DNA of 64,000 nt from Coffea arabica (Eukaryota; Streptophyta; Magnoliopsida; Gentianales; Rubiaceae): contig NC_092316.1 of NCBI RefSeq assembly GCF_036785885.1, forward strand, positions 20,639,001 through 20,703,000. The letters run 5' to 3'. This document shows positions 43,206-55,040 of this stretch, in pieces. Position 1 is the stretch's first letter. The number at the start of each line of letters is the position of its first letter. The notes beneath the pieces were generated by a model. The model worked only from the letters and a program-made list of their open reading frames with translations, was not told the DNA's origin and searched no databases. The position numbers and the translations under genes are program-made.

Positions 43206-46200
43206 ATGGAGAGCACGAATAACAATAACAGGTTGGAGCAGACACTTCAGGATGGAAAGCTCTATCGACACGTTAATTCACTAATTGTTGCTCATCTTCG
43301 TGACAACAATCTCAATCAGGTATTTCGATACTGCTAATAGTTTTTAGATTTTTCCTGCATAATTCTCCTTTCCGTGATAATTTTATTTGTTTTTGTTCTG
43401 TGGAATTTTGTTATGTTTATAAATTTATTGTTGTTGTTGGAGATAAACTAAATGACCAACAGATCATTTTTTGGTGACGAATTTGGTTTTTAGTTTGTTA
43501 ACTTGAATTTAGAAGCTCAATGTATGAGATTAGTTCAAGGAATTAATTTTCACATCTGGCATGAGTTCATTTCTGAATTACAACAATTTTTTAGGAGGGA
43601 TTTGTCCATTATTCGGTTTATATTAAGTTGAAAATTCACTTGGCATTGAAGTTATACGCTTTGAAGCATGGATACTCTGATTTCTCATAAGTAGCTGGAC
43701 ACTGTTGATTACAAGTTCAAGAACCATGTCACTGCTAAAAAGTTCCTAGTAAAAAGTTTGGACGCTTTCGGAGTTGATAATTTATGAGAGGGTGCTATAC
43801 TTTATAAGAAGGTTGGGTTCATCTTTGTTAAACAACGATGAAAATGATATGTATGAGTTTCTAGGAAATCTTAACACAAAACATGTAAAAGTGATTTTTT
43901 ATGAAAAGGTGAAATTATTAGGGAAACATAAATGCATAATTATGTTATTGGATGAATTAGAGGAATCCAATGATTGTTTCTACAACCTCTGCATTTAACC
44001 TATGAAACATATGATTGTTGGGATAATATGGCTCTCTAATCCATTCAGTTGTGTGTATTTTTCAAAGAACCTGAACATGTATCTATGCTAAAGTTTGATG
44101 TATGGCTAGGATTATATCCTACTCATGCAATACAGTCTGCCTGTGTACTTGGTTTTTGAAAATTTGTATCTTCTGTGACTACTTTATGGTTATATCCTAT
44201 AACCTACTTGTATTTTATGTCCACATGTTCATATACATTTTTATCCCCAGTCCTGTCTTGCGCTATATTTGCTAATGAATCAGGCTTTTCAGAGTCCTAA
44301 GCCACTAGTTCGAATTTTTCACAGGCTGCAAGTACGGTGGCTTTGGCTACTATGACTCCATTAAATGTTGAAGCTCCTCCTAGCAAGCTTCTTGAACTGG
44401 TGGCCAAGGTTTGTATTCTTTGGTAAGGTCCCGATTCTGAGTTGGCCTACTTTGTTGGTTCTTCTTTGTGTGTTTATGTTTAGTTATTTATTGCCTATGG
44501 CAAAATGGATTTCTAGTATTTTGAAGTGGTTAGCAGGGTCTTGCAGTGGAGAAAGATGAGATGTTAAGAGGAGTTTCTACAGCTGCATTTTTAGAGTCAA
44601 ATAGACATGCAGGATATGATTCCATTGCAGCTCCACGTGCCGCTCTTGATTTCAGGCAATCCTCCTTTAAACCACCATATTTCCTCATCAGTCTAGGTTA
44701 TGCGATCTAATTTGTTACATCTGAAGTACTTATTGAATACCAATTAAAAAAATGAAAGATATTAGTTATTCAAACGCATATAAGGTAGTCAGGAGAGATA
44801 CCTAAGTCAAATATCAATCAAGGTAAAAGTGAGACTTGAAGTTGCATGTTAATGGGATAAGTTTTAGTATGAAAACTCTCATGGTTGTAATTTATATATA
44901 ACCCCAAACCAGAAAATTTTATTAGTTCATGCTGTGTGCATAAGTCCTAAATCAAGAACTAGTAATGTAAAATTTCAGGTTTGGATTCACTTGAAGTAGA
45001 TCTGAAAATGAGACGTGGGTGAGAACTAAGGTTCTTTCTTCTGGGCCAAAATGCCACTTGTTTGTAGTTTTTCAAGTCATGCATTTCATTGTGTTTTGTT
45101 TACTTCCCATCCTACAACTGAACGAGCATTTTACACTTCAAAATGCAGCACACTACTTGTTGATGTTCATGATCTTTGGAAACAGCAATGATATGTACTG
45201 AGTGCAATTGCTTTTTGCTTCACTTGCCTAATAGTGCCATGCTTGATACTAAAGGATCATCAAAGAGCTTTCCAAAGCATGAGACACGACATGTCTCAGA
45301 GCACAAGGTGCCCCTTTGATGTCCATGATAATATTCTTCTTATGATGTACTATTCAGAGCTACATTCCAAAAGCTAATTCTTAAATTCATAGGAGATAAT
45401 GTTTTCATGCAGAATGTCGCAAGATGTGCAAGATTTAGTCCTGATGGAAGGTTTCTTGCAACTGGCAGTGTTGACACATCAATTAAACTGTTTGAGGTGT
45501 TTATCCCTTGTGTCTTTTTTTTTTTTTTTGTTATGCATGTTTTCATTTCATTTCTCACTTCCTTCTTGGCTACTAACCCATGTGCAGATATCAAAAATCA
45601 AGCAAATGATGCTGCGAGATGCAGGAGATGGCCCTGTACGGCCTATCATAGGGACATTCTATGATCACGTTCAAGTAAATTTTCACATTTATTGTCTTCA
45701 TCATAGTAAATCTAGATTTTATTTGTGTTGGGGAATTGAAGTATTCCCTGACTCAGTATATACGCTAAATCTCTAGCACACTCTTTCCATTGAGCTTCTA
45801 TGGATCTTACTAGATAATTGAACTTGGAGTAGTCTAGCACATCCCTTCAGTTTTGCTTGATCAGTTGGTAGCCATTGCTGAATCTTTCTGAATTATACCT
45901 CTGGTTTTCTTGTATGTCCAGTTAATTACAGAATGTAGACTGGCAGAAAAACATTAATGTATGAGGAATTGCTTGGGTCTCAATGTTAGTCGTGTCTAAA
46001 CCTTCCAAAATTACAGACACTTGGTCCTGCTTTTTGGAGAATGTAGTCACTTGTATTTTCTACTGCATTTTTTGTTTAAAGAAACACCTTGCATAAAATT
46101 ATTGCAGTTCTACTTATTTTGATTTTTGTATCTACTCTAGTTTTTGGACTTGTTCTTTACTTTCTCAGAGTCTATGTTAACAATGAAAAGGAAAAAATCA

Positions 46201-49200
46201 AATGAGAGGGAGAAAAGACAACAAGGTTTCTGTTGTGGTTTTGAAGCCTAATTGAAGATAATGTATATGCTTGTATAACTCTAATGCCTCTAACTAATGA
46301 TTTATTTTCAAAAGACCTAGTTATTGACTTGCACAATGGTTTTTGGTTGAGATGATTTTTCTCATGTTAAAAGTTCATCTAACTTTTATCTAATGCTCTA
46401 TTTCCCCTGCAGCCAATAAATGACTTGGATTTTCATCCTCAAAATACAGTTCTTGTATCCGGGGCTAAGGATCATACAATAAAGTACAGTATTTAGCATA
46501 CTTACATCTGGATTCTTTTTGTTTTCCATTCATTGAAGATAATTATTGATGATATGCTGGAAAATGTCTCTTGTGTGTTCTCGATAATGCAATCCTGGAT
46601 ATATCTTATTGAAATGCTTTTTCTAAAGGTTCTTTGATTTTTCCAAGACGGCAGCAAAGAAAGCATTTAGAGTTATTCAGGTTAGATTTTTATCTGTTCA
46701 GATTCATTCTTGAATGGAGACAAGAATTTATGATATATGTAGTTTTCTGGCAGTTAGTTTTCAATTTTGGATCTCATTTGACAGGATACTCACATTGTGA
46801 GGTCAGTATCATTTCACCCTTCTGGCGAATTTCTTTTGGCAGGTCAGTATATTCTATTACATCTGTACTTTGAATACAAAGGATAGCTGCATCAGTCTTG
46901 AGATTGCTGTTTCATTGTTTTATCCCTAGCTATTATGAAAACTTTGTGTAGATTTTGAAGCATAATCCTTTCGTAATATGCATGTATGGACCATACCTTT
47001 AGGTTAATCTTGGTAGAACTAGTAATGGTTTGAAACTCAGCCTTCTAAGTTGTACTTAAGGTGCATGACTGATATTTTGATGTACAATATTGATGTTTTT
47101 AGCTGTCCATAAAAATCGAATTTTCATCGACTTTCTACTCAATCTTTTTGCTTCTTGGACGACTAAACTTTTCTTCCCCACATGTTTAACTTTATGATAT
47201 TTATAATGAATTAAGTGGCATTCAGACACATTGGACACTACTACTTTCTTTGGAGTTATGAGCTTCCTAATGTGACAGATTAGTTGGTGATCAAGTGTTG
47301 GGAGCATTAATGTGATACACGACATGTTTGGTTTCTACTTATTCCTTCGTATTACATATGCTATGCACTTTAGCAATTGATCACCATTGGGGTTTATATG
47401 CCAAGCTATATCATTTTTGTGTATCTTATGCTACACGGTATTTATCAATCATTGTAGTCATATCACTCTATTTTGAAATCTCTTGTTAAGATTATAGTCA
47501 CAGTGTCTAAACTATATCGCAGCCACACAGCATCTTTGTTGTTTGATACTTCTAAGCGTGACTTCATGAAATACGCTGGAAGAGGTTGCTTCCAGACTAA
47601 GTGATTAGTACCTGAATTACTAGTATTCTGAACTACTCTCCTGTCATATTGGTTTCTAACAAGGAGATGAAATTAATACAGGAACTGATCATCCAGTTGC
47701 ACATTTATATGATGTTAATACTTTTCAATGTTATTTATCCGCAAATATCCAAGATATTGGTCTTAATGGAGCCATAAATCAGGTAAAACTAGCACCTTTT
47801 AGACTTGAGACTCCTCCCTGCTTTTATCTTCTTTTGTGCATTTGGGGTTTGAAGCTACAAAGGCATTGGTAGTCCACTTGAATAATAATGCGGATGCTTC
47901 ACATTAGTTTGCATCTTACAGGTGAGGTACTCATCTACTGGTGGTATGTATGTTACTGCATCTAAGGATGGTGCTATACGGTTGTGGGATGGGATAAGTG
48001 CCAATTGTGGGCGCACTATAATTGGTGCACATGGAGCAGCTGAGGCCACAAGTGCAGATTTGACAAAGGACGAAAAGTATGTAAAACATTGATCGTGAAT
48101 GGTGATAGCCGATAATTACCACAGTCAGCTATGCTTATTGCTGCAAATATTTCTTCTGATCAAAATTTTGTTATTGGGAAAGAAAAAGAATAGCAACATA
48201 ATCAAGTTTGAAGAAGGTTTATTTGTCAAATAATCTTGTCATATCCAGCTTTTTTTTATATGTGACAAAATGCTTTGCAACAAGTGCAATTTTTCAATCA
48301 GACATTGTTTTTCCTCCTTACGTAGAAACAGAGGCTAATCTATGGATCTCTCACTTGTATTATCTACATGTTGAGTCATGTTTTATGCACCAAGCCACTT
48401 TTATGTGGAATGGGAATTGCTACGCATGAATTGCTGTTAGAATTCCTACGAGTGACCCTATTCAATTATTAAACTCCCAGGTATGTTCTCTCTTGTGGAA
48501 AAGATTCTACTGTGAAGCTCTGGGAAGTTGGCACTGGAAGATTAGTTAAGCAATATCTTGGAGCCACACATACACAGTTGCGGTGCCAGGTATGTGACAA
48601 GGTTCTTTTCTTTCTCTTGGTGTTAGTACACAATCTCATCTTCAGCTGGATTATGGTAATTAAGAGATGTTTCTAGTAGTCGAGTAATGTGTACTAGCTT
48701 CTTTCTGCTGTTTCTGTTTTCATTGTATCTTACTATGTCATTTTGAAGAAGTCTACATATCTGGCTTGGCATTTAAAAAATTTTTAAAAAAACATAAATA
48801 AAAATCTGTCTTGACATTATGGTTTCTTGTCCTATTGAAGATTAAATTTTATGATATTGATCCAAGGTTTCATGAATGAGATAATTGCACAATAAAGTAT
48901 ATTGGAACATGTTATACTTATAATCCAAATAATCATCTTATCTTCAGAAATATCTAATATGGTCCTTGACAGTCCTTAAAATACCCTTCTTAATTTAAAG
49001 AATCAGTTGAATATGCAGTACCTGATAGATTAAGTCTTACGGACATTCTGATGTGAACATAAAGCTCGCAAAGATGATTATATATGCGGTTAAAAAGGAT
49101 GAAAAGAAAAAATATATTGGAGGGGGAGAGGAGGGATGGATTGGGTGACATGGGGGGAGGGAGTGTAAGTGAGAGATCTTGAGTTCGAGACCTTCCACTT

Positions 49201-49202
49201 GC

Positions 49203-49238
<36 letters not shown>

Positions 49239-49708
49239 ACATAGGCGGCAGGCTAGCCAAATAACCGGTGCAAGAAACTTTGGCCTAGTTATCCATAGTC
49301 CATAGTCCATTACATAAAGTCCTGTCAGCATTCAAACAGTTTACCAGATCTCCAGTCAGATACTTGTGCAAATTGCATGTGTGGACTAACAAAAGCTCGA
49401 TGTGTTTGAAATAGGCAGTTTTTAATGACACAGAAGAGTTCATCTTGTCCATTGATGAAGCCACAAATGAGGTTGGTCAATTTTTTGGATTTACTAGTGT
49501 GAACATATAATTACCATTTATTCGAGATTGATTGTTAGATTTTGAGTTGTAGATTGTAGTTTGGGATGCACTTACAGCAGAAAAAGTGGCTCGATGGCCT
49601 TCAAACCATGTTGGTGCTCCACAATGGTTGGAGCATTCACCAACAGAGGCAGCTTTTGCTTCTTGTGGGGCTGATAGGTCAATACGGTTCTGGAAGGAGA
49701 TTCTCTAG
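43206..49708 (+). CDS. CSTF50: cleavage stimulation factor subunit 50 (CstF50/CSTF1), WD40 protein, 14 exons
   Basis: Exons: 43206-43319, 44325-44408, 44537-44655, 45235-45307, 45413-45496, 45588-45674, 46413-46483, 46629-46680, 46785-46842, 47682-47782, 47922-48076, 48481-48589, 49415-49471 and 49553-49708. They join in frame to 439 residues (Arabidopsis about 429). The N-terminus ([16 protein letters not shown]) is the dimerisation domain; [14 protein letters not shown] links to WD40 repeats, for example [38 protein letters not shown] and [12 protein letters not shown]. It ends [10 protein letters not shown]. CstF50 is a nuclear scaffold of the complex that binds GU-rich downstream elements during mRNA cleavage and polyadenylation. 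Intron 3 begins GC rather than GT. Confidence 0.95.
44656..45234 (+). other. GC-AG intron 3 of CstF50
   Basis: Exon 3 ends GATTTCAG and the next bases are GCAATC; exon 4 starts after CTAATAG. Only this junction joins D-F-S to [10 protein letters not shown] in frame; the nearby GT dinucleotides give the wrong phase. The bases before the cut (CAG) match the strong exon side that GC donors usually need. Confidence 0.8.
49090..49240 (+). mobile_element. SINE-like insertion with (TA)n tail in CstF50 intron 12
   Basis: A G-rich head (GGGGGAGAGGAGGGATGGAT), a possible B box (GAGTTCGAGACC, near 49181) and a simple (TA)n tail at 49206-49236 resemble a tRNA-derived plant SINE. The A box is not convincing and no flanking duplication was found, so this is tentative. 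Confidence 0.3.
49206..49236. repeat. (TA)n microsatellite
   Basis: About fifteen uninterrupted AT units within intron 12 of CstF50. Confidence 0.95.
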
Positions 49709-51577
49709 GTGCTTTGAGAAGGTTTTGTCATACCATTGTGGCATCAAAATTGGTGTGAAATGGCACGGATGATGAAGAGCCTGGGCAGAACAACTCATCT
49801 TTAAATTTTCTCGTGTTTGGCATTGAATTTTGTAGTTCGTCGCATATAGTTTGATTAATACTCCCAGATAGGAACTTTATGTAGGGTTTTGCACTTACAA
49901 ATCAATTTCACTTGACTTTGACCCTTCTTTGAGATTATGGCATTGTGGAGCCTCTCCCTTCAACCGTTTTTCAGTGGTAAACGGCATAGTTGGATCAAAG
50001 TATTATAGAAGATCTTGTTTTGGCAGAAAATCCAGCACTGGTGCGGCGAAAAATTGGCGAATTTTGCTATGTTCTAGTGACCCGCCGCTTTCTTTCCACA
50101 CTCACTTCTGCACCAACGCAAGAACAGGATAGAGGGGTACTAGAATTGGTTGAATGGCACACTTATATCATATTAATTAAAATGAATGTGTGTAATTAGA
50201 TTAACTAGTAAATCTATTGAACTGAACCTTTCCTTAGCGCTAGAGCGTGTTTTACAAACAAAATACAAATTTTTTTGTCTGGAAGAAGATTTGGTCACCA
50301 CAATAGATTTGAGACGGCAAGTGAGATAAGAAAAATATAAGCAATGAGTACGAAATCAAATACAGGAACCCAAGTTAAAACTGCATTAAGCAACTTGACA
50401 GCTCCCATGCGAATAAACTGGTCTCATGCAGTTTATTTTTACCTCCTGGTTGCACAAAGATCCATGTGGATGTTTTACATGACCGGAGATGGTGTGAAGA
50501 TTTCATTTTGCAGCTTAAGATAACCAAACACGGATTTATGGATCCATTTAAAATTCCCTTTAAAGAGTATCTGAGTATTACGTGCACAATATCCTTTACA
50601 TATCTGTTGAAAGGCTGAAGACACACCAAGCAAATTATACCTCAAAAGTAACTGACAGGCACATAGGCACAAAACATCAAATAGAAATACAACTAAAGGT
50701 GACTGGCGCAAAACTTGCATAAAAGGCCTACCAATGATTCAAATAATTACAGCCACCCAACGAACAACACACCATGTCAGAAATTAGCTATGTTACTCGG
50801 ACTAAGGCACGGGAATCTCATCACCACAGGTACTCTAGTGCAAAATTAAGGGTCACAAATAGGAACATAGTGCAAAGTGAAAAGTCTGAGTAACCTAGGA
50901 AGTTAGATTACTCGAAGGTAAACAACTTCAAATGGCAAAAAGAAGGGCTAGGGAAATAAATCCAGTTGTCTACCAAAGGAATAGCAATCAGCAAATGATT
51001 GGCTTTCAGGCAAAGAGTAAACCTAAAATCCATCAAATTTAGATGAGAAATTCATCAACGAACCAACAAGTATAAAGAACAGAAATTTAAACGCAATATC
51101 TCAGGTAGTCTAGATTATAGAGCATAATGGCATGCATCCTAATAAGATGAATCATATACTTAATGCTTAGCGAAACCATACGGCTGAAAGTTTCTAATAC
51201 CCGTATGTTAGGTAGAAATATAAAAGAAAAACAAAACAGTGACAGGAGATACCTGTAATGGCGGTAAAGCTGCACAAGTTGAGTTGAATTATATGCATTG
51301 TACAACTAAATAATCATGAGCTGCAAGACCACAAGCATCTTATTGCCTACAATCGTCATCGACAATGCGAATTCAACGTATGTTTAAAAAAAGAAAATCT
51401 CATGATCACATTTCCATTTAGCCAACTGTAATATCAAAATCAATAACCAAACAAAAATAAAATGAGAAAAGGGCATTTTCTAAGCAGCCTATCTGTAAAA
51501 CATATTTTAAAGGAACAAAAATTCCTTGCATCTCTTGGAAAATGGTATCGATACAATCAAATTGGTTATCAGAAAGC
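49709..51577. other. 3' flanks of the convergent CstF50 and PNM1-like genes
   Basis: The left part should hold the CstF50 3' UTR and the right part the 3' UTR of the minus-strand PPR gene. A frame at 49990-50199 (+) reads I-I-E-D-L-V-L-A-E-N-P-A-L-V-R-R-K-I-G-E-F and looks protein-like but is isolated and unrecognised. No other gene is visible; the rest carries short overlapping frames only. Confidence 0.4.
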
Positions 51578-53209
51578 TCAACGCATCATTCGCTTTGGCT
51601 TCTTTACATAACTTAGTCTAAGCTTCTTAAGAGTTCTCCTTTTCCTAGCCATTTTCTCAGGCAAAGTTTCCCTCTTCTTCTCCTTCTTCACAGCAGTAGG
51701 TTTCTTCTTTACAAACCTAGGATCTAACTTATAAGCTTTGGGTTCAACAGGCACCCCATTACTCTCTGCTTCCTTGTAGAGAACATTTGCTTTATCCAAT
51801 CTCCCATGAGCACATAATTTCCCCATCAACAAGTCATAAGTCTTGATCCCTGGCTTGCAACCATCCTCTTTCATTTTCACAAAGACAGTCATAGCATGAT
51901 CAATCCTCTCAATCCCGCACAATATCTTCAGCAACCCATAATATTCTTTTTTATCAAGTGCATCCCCATACCCCGCCGATTTCATTCTATCAATCATTTC
52001 ATCACCCTCTCCGACCCTGGCTGCTTGATACAAACTCCTAATCAACAAAATAAATGTTGTTTCGTTTGGATAACACCCCCACTCACCCATCCTATAAAAC
52101 AATTTCATGGCATCCTCTGTCATCCTAATCTTACACAAGTTATTAATCAACACATTGAAGGTCTCCACGTCTCGTGGAACGCCTATCTCTTCCATCTCCA
52201 CCAACACCTTCTGAGCCTCAGATTGAAGACGAAACGGATCCTTTTTCCTACAAAGCCTACACACACAATCGAGAATAGCATTATAAGCCAAAGTACTAAT
52301 CTCAAACCCTCCCCTATACATTTCTCCAGCTAACCTCTTCGCCTCGTCCAGTTTCTCATCAACACACCACCCTCTAATCAAAGCATCACAGATGTACTCA
52401 TCAGGGAAAAACTCATTAGCCAAACTTTTCACCATTTTCTCAGCATAACTAGCAAAACCATGTTCACAGAGCTTGGACACGATCAGTTTCAAATAATCCA
52501 AATTTCTCTTCAGCCCATATTCCGTCTCCATTTTCTCAAACAATGCTACAGCTTGCGTGGGCCGGCCGGCCCTAACTAGCCTATCAACCAAAGATTCAAA
52601 GGATTTCCACCCAGTTTTTCCAATCCCATCAACAAGAACATCATGGGCAGCCTTAAAATCCTTCCTCCTCCCAAAATAATCCACAAAATAGGAAAATAAT
52701 TCATCGTCAACATCAAAAGCATTGGGTCTTGAACTTACCCATTTGAGAAAATCAAGAACTGTCCGCCCAGCATCAAGGGAAAGACTGAGTGTGTTAAAAA
52801 CCAAGGAAGGCGTCAGAGTTACATGTGCAAAAGAGAGATCCAATCTTTGAGATAAGGACAAGGATTCCAAATCTGGGTCTTTGAGAAGCTCATAAGCAAG
52901 AGACTGGGCAAGTGTTTCTTCTTCTGCAAAAGGGTCCCTCTCTGTTGCTGATAAATCATCATCGGTAGGGGAGGAGGAGGAGGCGCAGAAGCGTCTCAAG
53001 GAAAAGGGGTGGTGCAACAGAAAGTGGCTGGCATTGGCGGCACGGGTAATGGTAATGGGGTGGGAAAATGGGTGGTGGAGCGGTGGTGGAGATTGGGAGA
53101 GGAAGAGATGTTTAGGGGTCCGTTGTCTGGTGACTATTACTGATGAAGAAAAGGAGCGGAGAAGTTTCCGAAGGTGGAGAGGGGGTAACGGGAAGGTGGG
53201 TTTAGGCAT
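51578..53209 (-). CDS. PNM1: pentatricopeptide repeat protein, PNM1-like (nucleus and mitochondria)
   Basis: Intronless minus-strand frame. I place the start at 53209 (M-P-K-P-T-F-P-L), giving 543 residues; the frame stays open 73 codons further to an ATG at 53428, but that stretch is less conserved-looking. Residues 1-60 are rich in Ser, Arg and Leu, a mitochondrial targeting profile. At least six P-class PPR units follow, for example Y-I-C-D-A-L-I-R-G-W-C, T-F-N-V-L-I-N-N-L-C-K, T-F-I-L-L-I-R-S-L-Y and T-Y-D-L-L-M-G-K-L-C. The last 45 residues are strongly basic (V-K-K-E-K-K-R, M-A-R-K-R-R-T-L-K-K), a nuclear localisation signal. Dual targeting is the feature of Arabidopsis PNM1 (At5g60960), which binds RNA in mitochondria and NAP1/TCP8 in the nucleus. 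The identity is inferred from architecture and synteny with CstF50. Confidence 0.88.
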   Translation of the reverse strand: MPKPTFPLPPLHLRKLLRSFSSSVIVTRQRTPKHLFLSQSPPPLHHPFSHPITITRAANASHFLLHHPFSLRRFCASSSSPTDDDLSATERDPFAEEETLAQSLAYELLKDPDLESLSLSQRLDLSFAHVTLTPSLVFNTLSLSLDAGRTVLDFLKWVSSRPNAFDVDDELFSYFVDYFGRRKDFKAAHDVLVDGIGKTGWKSFESLVDRLVRAGRPTQAVALFEKMETEYGLKRNLDYLKLIVSKLCEHGFASYAEKMVKSLANEFFPDEYICDALIRGWCVDEKLDEAKRLAGEMYRGGFEISTLAYNAILDCVCRLCRKKDPFRLQSEAQKVLVEMEEIGVPRDVETFNVLINNLCKIRMTEDAMKLFYRMGEWGCYPNETTFILLIRSLYQAARVGEGDEMIDRMKSAGYGDALDKKEYYGLLKILCGIERIDHAMTVFVKMKEDGCKPGIKTYDLLMGKLCAHGRLDKANVLYKEAESNGVPVEPKAYKLDPRFVKKKPTAVKKEKKRETLPEKMARKRRTLKKLRLSYVKKPKRMMR

Positions 53210-53500
53210 TTTCAGTGTGTGCAGTGCGTCTAACAGACCGGGGAGAAATGGTGGAGTCTGAAAAGCTCCCCATCTGGGGGTTTTTGGGGGTTTGGGAGAA
53301 CGTTTGCTGTAAACGGGTCGGTTTCGGATTCCAGCCCTGTACCGAAAGGTATCTTGTGTTGTGGGTTGCCAATCGGGTTGATATTGAATTTGCGATATGA
53401 CGAAAAAGGCCTTGGTTGTCACCTTCATTTCCAGTAACTGAGGGTGTTTTGCGTCTTTTCATAAAAACAGCCACACAAAACGGGGAGAGTAAAGTATGTG
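53210..53500. promoter_or_regulatory. shared divergent promoter region of PNM1-like and PPL1 genes
   Basis: The PNM1-like start codon (minus, 53209) and the likely first non-coding exon of PPL1 (+, ending 53611) are separated by only about 300 bp. Both promoters must lie here, possibly overlapping the in-frame upstream extension of the PPR ORF. No TATA box is evident, which is common for housekeeping and plastid genes. Confidence 0.45.
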
Positions 53501-53611
53501 GACATACAGAAGGAAAGATTTGATAGATGTGGTATCAGCAAATTCTGGGGGAACTCGGAAGCTAAAGAAAGAACCAGGAGCTGACTTCGCCGGAAAAAAT
53601 CTGAAGGCCGG
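53501..53611 (+). other. probable 5' UTR exon of PPL1
   Basis: The sequence GAAGGCCGG at 53603-53611 is followed by the donor GTAAGG (53612). A matching acceptor TTGATTTTGCAG ends at 55020, just before the PPL1 start region (ATG 55041). This would make a 1.4-kb leader intron. The exon's left edge is not known. An ATG at 53496 opens a reading frame of about 44 codons that crosses the junction and stops before 55041, a possible upstream ORF. Confidence 0.5.
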
Positions 53612-54306
53612 GTAAGGCACTTTCTTTGCATTCATTTGTGTTCTTTTTCAGTTTCTTTGGGTAGAATTCTGTCATGGGGAGGTTGAAGTTGCTGCATTCT
53701 TATTCTTTTTGGGCATGTTGTTTGGATAAATGCAAAATCGTGGTGGCATGATAGTTGTTGGCTACATTCTTCAAGAATTCATAACCTGCTATAATTTTTC
53801 TTTTCTTTTGCTTGAATGTTGTTTATTCAGAAGGCAAATGCCACAATCTTTTTGTAGTTTTTTGTTTGGTGGAAAGCAATTTTTGTAGTTGCCATTTATT
53901 GTAACTGTTGAAGTGTTCTTCATTTCTTGGATATGAAATTTCTTTGAGAAAGGCCTAGTTTTTAAGGTTGTAACACTTTAGACATGGTATTCGGTTTGTA
54001 AGAATTAGTGAAAGTCCCGTTGGGTCCAGTTGGCTGCATGGCTTAGGAATGGGTTAACCTCCTCCTAAATATTTTTACAATGAAAACAAAAACAGAAATT
54101 AAAAAAGATATTAAAAAGTAAAAGATTTAATAAAAATCTCTCACAATTCAACTTGGGCAGCCGGACTTAGATTACAACTCCATTCCCTTTTAGATTCTTA
54201 TGACTAGCATTGATCTTGAGATATTTGACTGTTATTCCTATACAACTGCCTAATGGGAAAATGAGCTGCTATTTCAATCTGGGAATGTTTTTGTAACACC
54301 CCGCAC

Positions 54307-54690
54307 CCGTTGGGCTGACCCAATACATTTTTGAGGTGAAACCACGGGTTCAAAATGGTTAATCCAAAGTTATCAGTAACCCGATAGGTCGGACGTTATA
54401 TATTATATTTCATTCCCTTACCCTTCTCCGTCCTGGTGTGGGACATTTCACTCTCCCCCCACCTTTAGAGCTTTGTGTCCTCACAAAGCCAGTTACAATT
54501 CAAAGTATCCACTTAGTTGTGCGCAGATTCTAGAGGTGGCCCTGTGCCCAATACCCTTTTTCAGCTGAAATCACGGGTCCAAAATAGTTAAACCCAAAGT
54601 TATCAGTAACCTGATGGGCCGGACATTATATTTTGTATTTCATTCCCTTTCCTTTCTCCACCCCGGTGTGGGACATTTCAGTTTTGGGCT
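54307..54690. repeat. tandemly repeated transposon-like fragment in the PPL1 leader intron
   Basis: A block of about 120 bp occurs twice, about 232 bp apart (54332-54452 and 54563-54683). Shared words are CACGGGT, CAAAGTTATCAGTAACC, GGTCGGAC/GGCCGGAC and GGTGTGGGACATTTCA. Between them is the C-rich CTCTCCCCCCACCTTTAGAG. It looks like a dispersed plant repeat, possibly an LTR fragment, but I cannot name it. Confidence 0.7.
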
Positions 54691-54883
54691 GTTAATATTT
54701 GACTGCAAAAGAATTATTTGAAATTAATATCAGTTGCTTTTTGTCATGTGAGGTGGATTCGACTGCTTTAATACCTATTTTGTCACTGCATCCAAATTCT
54801 GCAGAGATACCAACTTAGGCAAACTCCAAGTTTTCCTTTTTCTTTTGCCTTCTTTTCTTCTTTTCTTTTCATTTATTATTTTT

Positions 54884-54903
54884 CCTCTCTCTCTCTCTCT
54901 CTC
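54884..54903. repeat. (CT)n microsatellite
   Basis: About nine CT units at the end of a pyrimidine-rich run in the PPL1 leader intron. Confidence 0.9.
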
Positions 54904-55040
54904 CCTAGGTGGGGAGGGAAGAGGCAGTGTTAGAGGTGACAAGGTAATGACAATCACTTGCTAAGACATGCTTAATTCAAGATTCTGTGACCTTCATTAT
55001 CGTGTTAATTGATTTTGCAGTTTAAGAACTGTAACTTGAG

